In this document: piece by piece, positions 32,671-39,611 of the stretch | Numbering within the stretch: the stretch's first letter is position 1 | How the letters are laid out: each line of letters starts with the position of its first letter | Assembly (NCBI GenBank): GCA_017940265.1 | Contig: JAGAYY010000025.1 | Coordinates: 206,177 to 256,710, forward strand | Reading direction: 5' to 3' | Origin: Bacilli bacterium | GTDB lineage: Bacteria > Bacillota_I > Bacilli_A > RFN20 > CAG-826 | Length of the DNA stretch: 50,534 nucleotides | Translations under genes and position numbers: made by a program | Notes under the pieces: model-generated | Databases searched by the model: none | Told to the model about the DNA's origin: nothing | Seen by the model: only the letters and a program-made list of their open reading frames with translations

Positions 32671-33104
32671 ATTATTTTATTTTCTAATAACCAGACTACC
32701 ATTTTATAGACTGCTTTTATTGGCGTATCTTCTTCAAATTCTTTATACACCCTGTCATCTCCATCGTCTTCTGAGGTATATCTCATGTAATATGAAGTTC
32801 CAAAATCCATTCCATCATATGAGTGGTGTACCTTATGTAATCCTGGAGAAAATCCCCAGAAAGGTATATCCTTATAGTCTTTTGGATAAATTTCATCTGG
32901 CATTATTTCCAGCAATGCTCCAACAGTCCAGCAAGGAATATCATCATCTGATTCATTATCTCTTATTATCATTGGAAAATATATAGGCTTTTGAGAACCA
33001 TCCTTGATACTTATTCCTGTATGTTGATACCACATATCAGCACTTTTAGGATTTAATCCAAGTTCCAATAGTTTCTTACTTTGTTCTAGAGTTGTATAAT
33101 TCAT
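32667..33104 (-). CDS. EQSKKLLELGL family protein, 145 aa
   Basis: TTLEQSKKLLELGLNPKSAD opens it, PCWTVGALLEIMPDEIYP lies in the middle, and IKAVYKMVVWLLENK ends it. The same three blocks appear in the 35695 and 40840 products, so three diverged copies lie within 9 kb. This is a frequent Bacteroidales phage/prophage family of unknown role. ATGA overlap with the gene upstream fixes the start. Confidence 0.75.
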   Translation of the reverse strand: MNYTTLEQSKKLLELGLNPKSADMWYQHTGISIKDGSQKPIYFPMIIRDNESDDDIPCWTVGALLEIMPDEIYPKDYKDIPFWGFSPGLHKVHHSYDGMDFGTSYYMRYTSEDDGDDRVYKEFEEDTPIKAVYKMVVWLLENKII

Positions 33105-33247
33105 ATTCCTAATTTACGTTTTGCATATTTCTCAAACCGTTTCAGTTCTCTCCAGCGCTCACGTCTTGATTTATCATTAGTAAGCTCGATATTATGGAGT
33201 TCTTTCTGACACTCTTCTAGTTGTTTTGCTACTAAGTCTTCATTCAT
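33101..33247 (-). CDS. small charged helical protein, 48 aa
   Basis: Reads MNEDLVAKQLEECQKELHN then a basic helix ending KRFEKYAKRKLGI. It is one continuous amphipathic, coiled-coil-like helix. Stop-start overlaps at both ends (cupin gene upstream, EQSKKLL gene downstream) support it. Confidence 0.55.
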   Translation of the reverse strand: MNEDLVAKQLEECQKELHNIELTNDKSRRERWRELKRFEKYAKRKLGI

Positions 33248-33792
33248 TGATAATCACTAGTTTGTATAATTCCATATTTATGAAAATATCTTAGAGGTCT
33301 CCACTTATGACCGTTGACATAGAATCCCCATTTATGTTTTGGTCTTCCCTCGAACATAAGAGTCCAAGCACCACCTTTCGGAATGCATAGGTAATGTCGA
33401 TCTTCTGCCTTAGAAAACCAAATAGATCGATTCAGATGAAAGAAATTCCTCCATGAATTGAATATACCTTCAACATAAAATGGAGCCTCTTTTTCCGTGT
33501 TATAGGTCCAAGTGTAATCCCCAATATCTACACGAACTGTTTCCTTAGGCATTTTTCTTTCAGATGGTTTAACATTCCAGTATCTCCCTTTCAAGACAAT
33601 ACTGAGGAGGTCGGCGGAATGATCATGGAAGAACCTCCTATCATCGGATTTAATCCAGTGATGTATTCGAATAGAAAACCCGAATATCACAAAAGTCCAT
33701 CGTATTAGGTATGGATCTTCTTGATATCCGAGTTTCTCTTTCCATCTTATTTGAAAATTCCTAAACTTCTTTATATTAGAACTTCCAATCAT
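33244..33792 (-). CDS. cupin-like protein, 182 aa
   Basis: The start MIGSSNIKKF at 33792 follows the tRNA-like gene; an in-frame ATG at 34005 would read through the tRNA and is rejected. The middle has RIHHWIKSDDRRFFHDHSAD followed by LLSIVLKGRYWN, and later CIPKGGAWTLMFEGR and KHKWGFYVN. The HDH strand, the G-x-Y turn and the G-x-x-x-TL then W-G-F end match small cupin-fold proteins found in phages. Two or three His could bind one metal; some relatives are described as possible dioxygenases, but activity here is unknown. Confidence 0.75.
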   Translation of the reverse strand: MIGSSNIKKFRNFQIRWKEKLGYQEDPYLIRWTFVIFGFSIRIHHWIKSDDRRFFHDHSADLLSIVLKGRYWNVKPSERKMPKETVRVDIGDYTWTYNTEKEAPFYVEGIFNSWRNFFHLNRSIWFSKAEDRHYLCIPKGGAWTLMFEGRPKHKWGFYVNGHKWRPLRYFHKYGIIQTSDYQ

Positions 33793-33799
33793 AGTTTTG

Positions 33800-33933
33800 T
33801 CAGGGGAGCAGGACTCGAACCCTACCAGTTGTACTTCCTGGTATTTTTTACAACCTCTGCCCCGTATTCCAGTAGCCAGATCGTCATCCGGTTTCCCAGA
33901 AGGCAGCGCTCTAACCAATTGAGCTATCCCCCG
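33800..33933 (-). tRNA. tRNA-like gene with two insertions (intron-bearing or pseudo-tRNA)
   Basis: The acceptor CGGGGGA pairs with TCCCCTG, the D arm is GCTC-AATTGGTTA-GAGC, and the anticodon stem CTGCC pairs with GGCAG. The T stem GTAGG pairs with CCTGC around a loop containing TTCGAGT. The anticodon loop region is 40 bases instead of 7 and contains its own hairpin (CCGGAT-GACG-ATCTGG). The variable region is about 30 bases with a TTGTA / TACAA stem, and the T loop has one extra G. Total length is 134. The anticodon is therefore uncertain (TCT, CTG or TTC possible). No CCA is encoded. A promoter motif stands 42 bases upstream. Confidence 0.65.
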
Positions 33934-33974
33934 TTTTACATTTACTCTTTCTTTCTTCTTATTGATATTTACTA

Positions 33975-33998
33975 TCACGTATATAAGGATTTCAGGGC
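33975..33998 (-). promoter_or_regulatory. CCTTAT-type promoter for the tRNA-like gene
   Basis: CCCTGAAATCCTTATATACGTG on the minus strand overlaps the stop of the 33998 gene and is followed within about 45 bases by the tRNA acceptor stem, with no start codon between. Confidence 0.6.
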
Positions 33999-34165
33999 TA
34001 GCCAATCCTTAGTTCGATAACATCTTCTATAGTATCATCCCAGAAGTCATACTCATCATAACCATAACAACGTTTAATAATTGTTAGTGAATGATCATTA
34101 ACTTCAATCTTGATGTTCCCGTCAACTTCTCCTAACGTTCCATCACTTTTCCTGTACTGTATCAT
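33998..34165 (-). CDS. small acidic protein, 55 aa
   Basis: Reads MIQYRKSDGTLGEVDGNIKI, then a strand (HSLTIIKRCYGYDEYDFW) and an acidic helix (DDTIEDVIELRIG). Its start overlaps the previous gene by 23 bases. Similar small 'DGTLGEVDG' proteins are common in gut phages; function unknown. Confidence 0.6.
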   Translation of the reverse strand: MIQYRKSDGTLGEVDGNIKIEVNDHSLTIIKRCYGYDEYDFWDDTIEDVIELRIG

Positions 34166-34535
34166 ATTTTCTTACTTGAATAATAACACTCTCATCTGCC
34201 TCATAATCACCTTGGAGTAGGTTTTCTCCGAGCCACCTTTGATTCTTACCATCAACGTTTATAGTATCATAAATAGTTTCTCCTTGACTAGCCATCCACT
34301 CCGCGCCAAACATGATATCTTCAATGCGCATCTTATCAAATCCAGTTATCTCATTAAATCTTCCGTTTTCAGTAACTCTATTAAGTGCTACATCTTCAAT
34401 ACTAGAGGGGAGGACTGTTTTCTCTAAGATTTCAATTGCACAAGATAATGGTTCACATGACGAAGGAAATTCTTTCTCCATTACCCAACTATCACGTAAT
34501 TTCTTGAGTTCTATGATTACTTCTTCTTTTGTCAT
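34143..34535 (-). CDS. gut-phage type hypothetical protein, 130 aa
   Basis: An N-terminal helix (EEVIIELKKLRDSW) is followed by the middle block MFGAEWMASQGETIYDTINV and the end ESVIIQVRKYD. 'FGAEW' with the following polar helix is a pattern I know from many Bacteroidales phage accessory proteins. No function is assigned. Confidence 0.7.
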   Translation of the reverse strand: MTKEEVIIELKKLRDSWVMEKEFPSSCEPLSCAIEILEKTVLPSSIEDVALNRVTENGRFNEITGFDKMRIEDIMFGAEWMASQGETIYDTINVDGKNQRWLGENLLQGDYEADESVIIQVRKYDTVQEK

Positions 34536-34542
34536 AGTTGTT

Positions 34543-34686
34543 TTAAATTATAGCTCCATTATTTATAGGAAGGTGTTTCATTCTTTTATATTCTAAACCT
34601 ATCTTATGAAAAACCTTACTATCTTTAGGAATTAATTGATATAATTCTTCAAGCTCTTCGTCTGATAGAATAAGGATATTTTTCAT
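34543..34686 (-). CDS. small acidic/basic protein, 47 aa
   Basis: Reads MKNILILSDEELEELYQLIP and ends LGLEYKRMKHLPINNGAII-like with a basic helix. ATGA overlap with the 34683 gene. Unknown role. Confidence 0.5.
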   Translation of the reverse strand: MKNILILSDEELEELYQLIPKDSKVFHKIGLEYKRMKHLPINNGAII

Positions 34687-34859
34687 TCTTTTGCCCTCTC
34701 ATTTAATCCAAGTTCATAGAAATGTTTGGCAAAATTTATAAGTTTACCAGCCTTGAATGTAATATCACATTGTTCCCAGTCTAATTCAAGGGCCATTCTT
34801 TGTCTACCATTACTTGTATACAAGTAATTTTCGATCTCCTTTTTCAGTTTCTTATCCAT
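34683..34859 (-). CDS. small helical protein, 58 aa
   Basis: The ATG at 34859 (MDKKLKKEIENYLYTSNGRQ) gives the shortest overlap with the upstream gene. The remainder reads as a helix pair with C in EQCDITFKAGK. 'Y-x-x-NGRQRMALE' recurs in phage accessory proteins. Function unknown. Confidence 0.55.
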   Translation of the reverse strand: MDKKLKKEIENYLYTSNGRQRMALELDWEQCDITFKAGKLINFAKHFYELGLNERAKE

Positions 34860-35007
34860 TGTATATACCTCGTTCAATTAAGTGTTTCATTTCTCCTTTG
34901 AAGTACTCCATTTGTTGTGGAGTTACGCCTGATATCCACTCGTCTATATATTTATAATACTTCGGATGCCAATTAACCCGACATCTCCACTGTAAGTAAC
35001 TATTCAT
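34852..35007 (-). CDS. small hypothetical protein, 51 aa
   Basis: Reads MNSYLQWRCRVNWHPKYYKY, then IDEWISGVTPQQMEYFKGEM. The pattern of an aromatic start, 'Y-x-x-Y-I-x-E-W' and 'T-x-x-Q-x-x-YFK' is frequent in gut-phage accessory genes. ATGA overlap with the gene upstream (35004-35007). Confidence 0.55.
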   Translation of the reverse strand: MNSYLQWRCRVNWHPKYYKYIDEWISGVTPQQMEYFKGEMKHLIERGIYNG

Positions 35008-35279
35008 ATTGTGTACATTCCTTTTGGTGCGGGTATTGCTAGATTTTTCTCGATAAGTCCACGATGATCTAAGAAACGAGAATCACACCATTCTGAGATC
35101 TCATTAAATTTACATTTACCCCAGATATCATCTTGATCTTGATAACATAAATTCCAATACCACTGTCTCTCCTCTTCAGTCATATCAGACATCGGACGAA
35201 GGATTGGTTTAACCATTATTTCATCTATACTCCAGGAATTTATTTTTAATTGTTTATTAAAATATATAATTGAAAACAA
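35004..35279 (-). CDS. LRPxSxMTEEE family protein, 91 aa
   Basis: KPILRPMSDMTEEERQWYW lies in the middle and FLDHRGLIEKNLAIPAPKGM at the end. The same order is present in the 36829 product, which is longer at the N-terminus. This is a common Bacteroidales phage family with no known function. The true start may be the inner ATG before VKPILRP. Confidence 0.7.
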   Translation of the reverse strand: MFSIIYFNKQLKINSWSIDEIMVKPILRPMSDMTEEERQWYWNLCYQDQDDIWGKCKFNEISEWCDSRFLDHRGLIEKNLAIPAPKGMYTI

Positions 35280-35346
35280 TACATCTGTTACAAGACTACT
35301 GCCTCAATTTCTTTCAATTTTTACTTCGTATGGTAACCTTTTCTTT

Positions 35347-35372
35347 CATCATGTATAAGGAAATAAAAAGAA
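35347..35372 (-). promoter_or_regulatory. CCTTAT-type promoter fused to a terminator
   Basis: CTTTTTATTTCCTTATACATGATG on the minus strand. It is followed by an 11-codon frame (MKEKVTIRSKN) before the 35279 gene, possibly a leader peptide. Confidence 0.55.
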
Positions 35373-35395
35373 GACTATTCATCTTCTTTATAAGT
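35363..35395 (-). terminator. terminator after the 35375 gene
   Basis: AAAGAAGA and TCTTCTTT pair around the stop codon of the Cys-rich mini-protein gene; the T-run continues straight into the promoter motif. Confidence 0.65.
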
Positions 35396-35545
35396 ACAGT
35401 AAACTTCTACTCTCCACCTTCCAGACATCATTCCTTTATAGTCATAGAGGCCGTCACAGTATTCACAATCTAGGCACTCATTCTTTCCTAATGGACACTC
35501 AAAGCACTCTACCGTTGCTCTACATCTTCTAGTATCACTGCTCAT
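35375..35545 (-). CDS. cysteine-rich mini-protein, 56 aa
   Basis: Reads MSSDTRRCRATVECFECPLG then NECLDCEYCDGLYDYKG. Eight Cys, in CxxC-like groups, predict a small zinc-binding fold. The second half (GRWRVEVYCTYKEDE) is a strand. Its start overlaps the stop of the 35535 gene, and its stop lies within a terminator stem. Confidence 0.6.
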   Translation of the reverse strand: MSSDTRRCRATVECFECPLGKNECLDCEYCDGLYDYKGMMSGRWRVEVYCTYKEDE

Positions 35546-35705
35546 TATCTATTCTTTTAAGTACTTCGATTGCTAATCCAACTGCACTCTCGGCTATTTG
35601 TTTATGTAAGGTACGATCAACCATCTTAGATATTAGGGAACTATCAGCAGACAACATCCCATTAATAATTTGTCCAGATAGGGTTATTAATTCTTCACGT
35701 TTCAT
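35535..35705 (-). CDS. conserved small helical protein, 56 aa
   Basis: Reads MKREELITLSGQIINGMLSA, then helix HKQIAESAVGLAIEVLKRID. I recognise this two-helix pattern (K-x-E-E-L-x-x-L-x-x-x-I-x-x-G) from many Bacteroidales phage genomes; function unknown. It overlaps genes on both sides. Confidence 0.65.
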   Translation of the reverse strand: MKREELITLSGQIINGMLSADSSLISKMVDRTLHKQIAESAVGLAIEVLKRIDNEQ

Positions 35706-36039
35706 CTTTCTTCAATAACCAAGCAACTGTTTTATAAGCTGCATCTATATCTGAACCAGTGAATTGAATATAATCACCAAAGGAATATACCCAAGTTCCA
35801 TCTATTCTATTATGACAAGTGAATAGTTCTGTTTTATCTTGTACTTTAATTCCTACCGGTATTTGTTTTTTTAGAGCACCCAAAGACCAAGCTACTATAT
35901 CATCTTCATCATGTTTATCACTATTCGGATGTAAGTTCTCAGGATCCCCATTTATATATTGGAAATCTGCTGTACTCGGATCTAGGCCTAACTCAAGCAA
36001 CTTCCTGGATTGTTCAAGACTTGTTGATATCCTGTTCAT
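35695..36039 (-). CDS. EQSKKLLELGL family protein, 114 aa
   Basis: Start MNRISTSLEQSRKLLELGLD at 36039, inside the end of the upstream gene. Then VAWSLGALKKQIPVG and DIDAAYKTVAWLLKKDE, the same three blocks as the 32667 and 40840 products. Unknown function. Confidence 0.7.
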   Translation of the reverse strand: MNRISTSLEQSRKLLELGLDPSTADFQYINGDPENLHPNSDKHDEDDIVAWSLGALKKQIPVGIKVQDKTELFTCHNRIDGTWVYSFGDYIQFTGSDIDAAYKTVAWLLKKDET

Positions 36040-36400
36040 ATTTTTCAAGTTTCTTTTTAAGGATTTCATTTTCATGGAGAGCATTACGGGCAATTGTTTC
36101 GGCATTGCTAATTTTAACACCTCTACCTACTCCTTCTGTAATTACTTCTATAAAATCTAAAAGATTATCCTTATCACATAATGTTTTTCCGAAAGACCAT
36201 AGGAAATAAAAAGGAGTTGAAACTATAATCACCACAGAGAGAAGCAGAAACAATAAAGTATTTTTGATCCATACATAAAGTTCATACCTTCCGTGTCTCT
36301 CTAGGATTGTTTTAGCTCCTAGGATAAAGTAATGACGTTTAGTTTCGATGTTTTCCCCAGTTACTAATTCATCGGCTAGCTCTTCAATAGTTTTCTTCAT
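36014..36400 (-). CDS. membrane protein with C-terminal coiled coil, 128 aa
   Basis: A soluble N-terminal helix (MKKTIEELADELV) and 'FILGAKTILE' segment precede one long hydrophobic stretch (LLFLLLSVVIIVSTPFYFLW), then a charged helix (HENEILKKKLEKYEQDI). The N-terminal block resembles small gut-phage accessory proteins; here it seems joined to a membrane segment. Confidence 0.65.
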   Translation of the reverse strand: MKKTIEELADELVTGENIETKRHYFILGAKTILERHGRYELYVWIKNTLLFLLLSVVIIVSTPFYFLWSFGKTLCDKDNLLDFIEVITEGVGRGVKISNAETIARNALHENEILKKKLEKYEQDINKS

Positions 36401-36618
36401 CTATATCTTTTTCTTGGTAATTCTGATTTAAACCCAATAATCTTTCCATTCTGATCTAATACTTCCTCATCTCTAAAGTTGGTGTAATCGTCAATTTGGT
36501 TTGCATCTAAACTTGGTCCAAACAATTCTTCTTGCCGACTAACTCTAGAGGCATTAGTTTCAGAATATAACTCTTCCCTTTGTTCAATACTCAATAGTTC
36601 TAAGTCTATGTTATTCAT
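36397..36618 (-). CDS. small acidic protein, 73 aa
   Basis: Starts MNNIDLELLSIEQREELYSE directly after a promoter motif. Middle and end are polar with Asp/Asn (DANQIDDYTNFRDEEVLDQ) and finish basic (ELPRKRYR). Overlaps the next gene by four bases. Unknown. Confidence 0.6.
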   Translation of the reverse strand: MNNIDLELLSIEQREELYSETNASRVSRQEELFGPSLDANQIDDYTNFRDEEVLDQNGKIIGFKSELPRKRYR

Positions 36619-36848
36619 ATCGTATATAAGGTTTTAATATATTTTCTAAGTTGATAAACTCTAACTCCTAACTTCTGAGATACTCTAGTTAGCTGAACCG
36701 TATCATACTTAATCATATCCTCAGCAATTTTACCAGTTAGACCAAAGTAATTTCCATCTTTAGGTATTTTCCATTCAAGCAAAGCTATTATCCAAAGCCT
36801 TGCCAAGATATTATTTTTTAATCTTTTATTAGCTATTCTCTGTTTCAT
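36615..36848 (-). CDS. small basic helical protein, 77 aa
   Basis: The ATG at 36848 (MKQRIANKRLKNNILARLW) is chosen over a longer form inside the neighbour. It ends QKLGVRVYQLRKYIKTLYTI; 'VSQKLGVRVYQLRKY' has the look of a small helix-turn-helix segment, so it could bind DNA. Low certainty. Confidence 0.6.
   Translation of the reverse strand: MKQRIANKRLKNNILARLWIIALLEWKIPKDGNYFGLTGKIAEDMIKYDTVQLTRVSQKLGVRVYQLRKYIKTLYTI
36616..36636 (-). promoter_or_regulatory. CCTTAT-type promoter
   Basis: TTAAAACCTTATATACGATATG on the minus strand ends in the ATG at 36618, the arrangement also seen at 13275, 20186 and 49341. Confidence 0.6.
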
Positions 36849-37200
36849 ACATTCCTTCAGGGGCTTCAATGGCTAGACCTTTTGAAATTAAGTCTCTGTA
36901 ATCAAAGTGATGGGAGTTAAGCCAGTCTATATAATCTATGACACAAGAATCATCTATACCGTTATAACTACAAAAAGCATTATACGTTTTTATTTCTTCT
37001 TCAGTCATAGATGATAGTGGACGAAGATAAGGTTTTATTTGTTCTACGTCATAATATCCATCTCCTTCATCATACACTGGAGAATCTAAATGAACCTTGT
37101 CTTCATCAATACCAAGTAACTTATAGTTACCTATCCCGTCATAACAGATTACTCCACATGATACTCTAGAGCTTAAATCTCTAAGTAATATAGTTGTCAT
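36829..37200 (-). CDS. LRPxSxMTEEE family protein, 123 aa
   Basis: KPYLRPLSSMTEEEIKTYNA then DWLNSHHFDYRDLISKGLAI and EAPEGMY at the end: the full-length form of the family (35004 is the shorter copy). The N-terminal half is beta-rich (YDGIGNYKLLGIDEDKVHL). Known widely in Bacteroidales phages without function. Confidence 0.75.
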   Translation of the reverse strand: MTTILLRDLSSRVSCGVICYDGIGNYKLLGIDEDKVHLDSPVYDEGDGYYDVEQIKPYLRPLSSMTEEEIKTYNAFCSYNGIDDSCVIDYIDWLNSHHFDYRDLISKGLAIEAPEGMYETENS

Positions 37201-37727
37201 ATCAATAATAGTATTAACCCCAAACTTAATATAATAACAATAAATAGAATTATTTCTTTTACGTAAGATTTCTTCTTAGTGGTAACTACCTTTGGTTTGG
37301 GCTTTTCTTCATATCTCCCTCTTTCTAGGGTTATTGGGATTGGTCCATCTCCTGCTACCATCTTAATCTCACTCCAAACATGAAGACTAAGCTGTTCACC
37401 TACTTCGTCATCATATTCCCAATCAATTTTCTTTGTTCCCTCTTTAAATCTAGGCTTGTAATCAAAGAGGTGTTGTTCGTTTCCAAAGTAGTCATCAAAA
37501 CATACTAGCCATAAACCAGTTTCCTTGGTAGCCTTGATTATTTTAACGTCAATAGTACCTTCCTCTTCTTTCAAATCCAAGACGTTAGGAACCCACATAC
37601 TAAGTCCTATCGGAGTATTATGAGGCATGTAATATTTCCCATCTTCACGTTTCTCAGGAGTCCATTTAGATAAAAGAACCTGCCCTTCTATATTAGTGGC
37701 CTTAAGATTACAAATTGGTAGTCCCAT
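37197..37727 (-). CDS. tail-anchored hypothetical protein, 176 aa
   Basis: A soluble domain with strands (IKATKETGLWLVCFDDYFG) and a Lys-rich linker (EEKPKPKVVTTKKKSYVK) end in a C-terminal hydrophobic stretch (IILFIVIILSLGLILLLI). This is the layout of a C-tail-anchored membrane protein facing the cytoplasm. Confidence 0.7.
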   Translation of the reverse strand: MGLPICNLKATNIEGQVLLSKWTPEKREDGKYYMPHNTPIGLSMWVPNVLDLKEEEGTIDVKIIKATKETGLWLVCFDDYFGNEQHLFDYKPRFKEGTKKIDWEYDDEVGEQLSLHVWSEIKMVAGDGPIPITLERGRYEEKPKPKVVTTKKKSYVKEIILFIVIILSLGLILLLI

Positions 37728-38130
37728 CTTTTAATGTTTTTAATTCATTTTCAATCTTAGTTACTTGTTCTTTATAATAATTAAGATCTTCTTCGAGTTC
37801 ATGAATACGATATTCTTTAATCTTTCCACCACATTCTTTCCATTTAGATTTCACTGTTTTCCTGAAGGTTTCTAGATTACAATATCTCATTATGCTCTTA
37901 ACCTCGTCGGGATGATCATGAAAAATTATCTCGACCGTAGGAGAAGATCCAAGACTATCTACTTCAAGGTCAAATCTCTTCTCATAGTCCTCTGGAAATT
38001 CCTTTATAAAATGTTGAACCTCGGAATTAGAAATCCAGTACAGTAAGAAGTGTGGAGTCTCAGTGATATATCTTTTTACATCAGCCTTCAATTTCTGTAT
38101 GTTCTCTATTAATTCTACTACATTATTCAT
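37708..38130 (-). CDS. hypothetical protein with C-terminal coiled coil, 140 aa
   Basis: Start MNNVVELIENIQKLKADVKR at 38130, overlapping the previous gene. The middle is alpha/beta (SPTVEIIFHDHPDEVKSIM) and the last 35 residues form a coiled coil (LEEDLNYYKEQVTKIENEL). No motif. Confidence 0.65.
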   Translation of the reverse strand: MNNVVELIENIQKLKADVKRYITETPHFLLYWISNSEVQHFIKEFPEDYEKRFDLEVDSLGSSPTVEIIFHDHPDEVKSIMRYCNLETFRKTVKSKWKECGGKIKEYRIHELEEDLNYYKEQVTKIENELKTLKDGTTNL

Positions 38131-38320
38131 TTTCGTCTCTCCATAAGGTATTTTCCATTTTATCACTCCTGGAAAATTCTAGTAACGTATCTAGGTTTTT
38201 CTTACAATTCTCAAGAAATGAATCTGGAACTTTAAAATCTACGCCCCTAGAAATACTAATCAACGATTTGTAGGGTGAAAGTAAATTTCTGAGATGTGCT
38301 CCTAACGTTTCTGTTGCCAT
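38123..38320 (-). CDS. small helical protein, 65 aa
   Basis: Start MATETLGAHLRNLLSPYKSL at 38320. The rest is polar helix (SFLENCKKNLDTLLEFSRSD) with one Cys. It overlaps the small membrane gene upstream by 19 bases. Confidence 0.55.
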   Translation of the reverse strand: MATETLGAHLRNLLSPYKSLISISRGVDFKVPDSFLENCKKNLDTLLEFSRSDKMENTLWRDENE

Positions 38321-38466
38321 AAGTAAATAATAAGTAAACAAAATGCATATCCTGCAATAAAACATTCTATTTTATTCATAGTTTTGTTTATATATATATA
38401 GTATCCATGTATCATATAAGCGTCAATACTCGGAACAAAATGTTTACAAGTGCATTCTTTTATCAT
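38302..38466 (-). CDS. small membrane protein with N-terminal Cys pair, 54 aa
   Basis: From the ATG at 38466: MIKECTCKHFVPSIDAYMIH, then a hydrophobic end IECFIAGYAFCLLIIYLW and QQKR. An inner ATG at 38379 would give a 25-residue single-span peptide. The TATATATATATA run falls inside the frame and is read through as Tyr/Ile. Confidence 0.45.
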   Translation of the reverse strand: MIKECTCKHFVPSIDAYMIHGYYIYINKTMNKIECFIAGYAFCLLIIYLWQQKR

Positions 38467-38665
38467 AATTTCTCTTTTCATATATAATATACATCAGAAC
38501 AGGTATTAGTGTTACCGGCCATACTAACCCAAGTATACCTCGCATATCTCCTTCGTATGGATCCGGCTCTGAACCATAATTAGAAAATAGCCAATCCATT
38601 AAAACACACATCGGCATAGCTGGTAAAAGCCATGCAAGGAATATTATTAATTGTGTTCCAGTCAT
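38444..38665 (-). CDS. small membrane protein, 73 aa
   Basis: Start MTGTQLIIFLAWLLPAMPMC at 38665, in ATGA overlap with the upstream mini-gene. Two hydrophobic segments (LIIFLAWLLPAMPMCVLM and ILGLVWPVTLIPVLMYIIY) are separated by an acidic loop. Function unknown. Confidence 0.6.
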   Translation of the reverse strand: MTGTQLIIFLAWLLPAMPMCVLMDWLFSNYGSEPDPYEGDMRGILGLVWPVTLIPVLMYIIYEKRNYDKRMHL

Positions 38666-38802
38666 ATGTTTTTGATGTAGTAAGTTCTTAATAAGCCACA
38701 CATCGTTTCACCACCTACAGAATCACACTCTTCTGAACACCAACATGTTTGACACTTACCAATACTTAATACTCCAATTATGTTTATTAATCCTTTATCC
38801 AT
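38662..38802 (-). CDS. cysteine-containing mini-protein, 46 aa
   Basis: Reads MDKGLINIIGVLSIGKCQTC then WCSEECDSVGGETMC. Five Cys (CxxCxCxxxC) suggest metal binding. ATGA overlap downstream supports it. Confidence 0.5.
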   Translation of the reverse strand: MDKGLINIIGVLSIGKCQTCWCSEECDSVGGETMCGLLRTYYIKNI

Positions 38803-38807
38803 ATAAT

Positions 38808-39611
38808 TTATTTATGAAGATTACTAAGCCATTGTCTCGCTCTAGGAATAAAATCAGAAGTTAGTACCTGTTCACCATTTATTTCAATCTTCTCATAGAA
38901 TATTGGGAGTTGTTTAATACAGTCAACAATATCATTTACCATCTTTTTATCTTCCTCACTCCATTCTTGTTTTGATAGGCTTCGATCTTTAAGAGATTTG
39001 AGCCAATTCTTGAAACCCTCTTTGGTCGGATTATTTTCGTCGCTATGATCTATAAGAAAATAGAGGTTTTTTAAACGATTCTCATCTTCTTCACTCCACA
39101 CTGTAGACTTTTGCTCTGCTTTTTCTAAGTCATCAATACAAACATCATTAATATTTCGCTTTGAATTTTTAATATGGGCATACTTATAATTAGTACCTAA
39201 CGAAGTATATATAGAAGTAATCTCATATATTCCATCTGTCTTAGCACCTAGAGCGTTTCCTTCTTTAAACCTAACAAAATCACCCTCTTTTAATTGCTCA
39301 ATAAGTTCCCAGCCATTCTGTTCTGAAAATCTTACTTTATGCAGGCGACTAATGTCGTAATAATACTCATAAAATAGACTATAATCTGAAATAGTAAATA
39401 TTTCGCTAGTCTTTTTGTTTTTGATAGTATCACCAATTTTAAATATTGGCTGAAGTTTTATGGTTGATATTTCTTCCTCCGTGACAGGCTGAAAGTATTT
39501 ACTATAAGAAACCGCACAATAACCTTTATTGTTACTAATCCATCCGTTTATACAAGGATATATTTCTCCTTTTTTGAATTCTTTATTACCAAATTCTTCA
39601 ATACAAACATA
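38808..39611 (-). pseudogene. C-terminal part of a WSEEDE-type protein, cut off by an in-frame TGA
   Basis: The frame that ends at the TGA at 39612-39614 continues without another stop to 38808, 267 codons. It reads CIEEFGNKEFKKGEIYPC, later PIFKIGDTIKNKKTSEIF, and ends with two AWSEEDE-type repeats (VWSEEDENRLKNLYF; EWSEEDKKMVNDIVDC). Known full-length gut proteins of this type put an 'AWLEKQGEQ' helix, then 'FKxGDxI' units, then WSEEDE repeats in one chain, so the two halves belong together. Separate start codons are absent near 39611. Either the gene is broken, TGA is read through, or there is a sequence error. Confidence 0.65.

Noticed and set aside
33244..34005. A 253-residue protein starting at 34005
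   Set aside because: Its first 70 residues (RGIAQLVRAL and so on) are the translation of the tRNA-like gene. The cupin-like protein starts at 33792.
38380..38402. TA dinucleotide run as a possible replication or recombination signal
   Set aside because: It is only twelve bases long and falls inside an open small gene in a tolerated frame; no symmetry or repeats around it.
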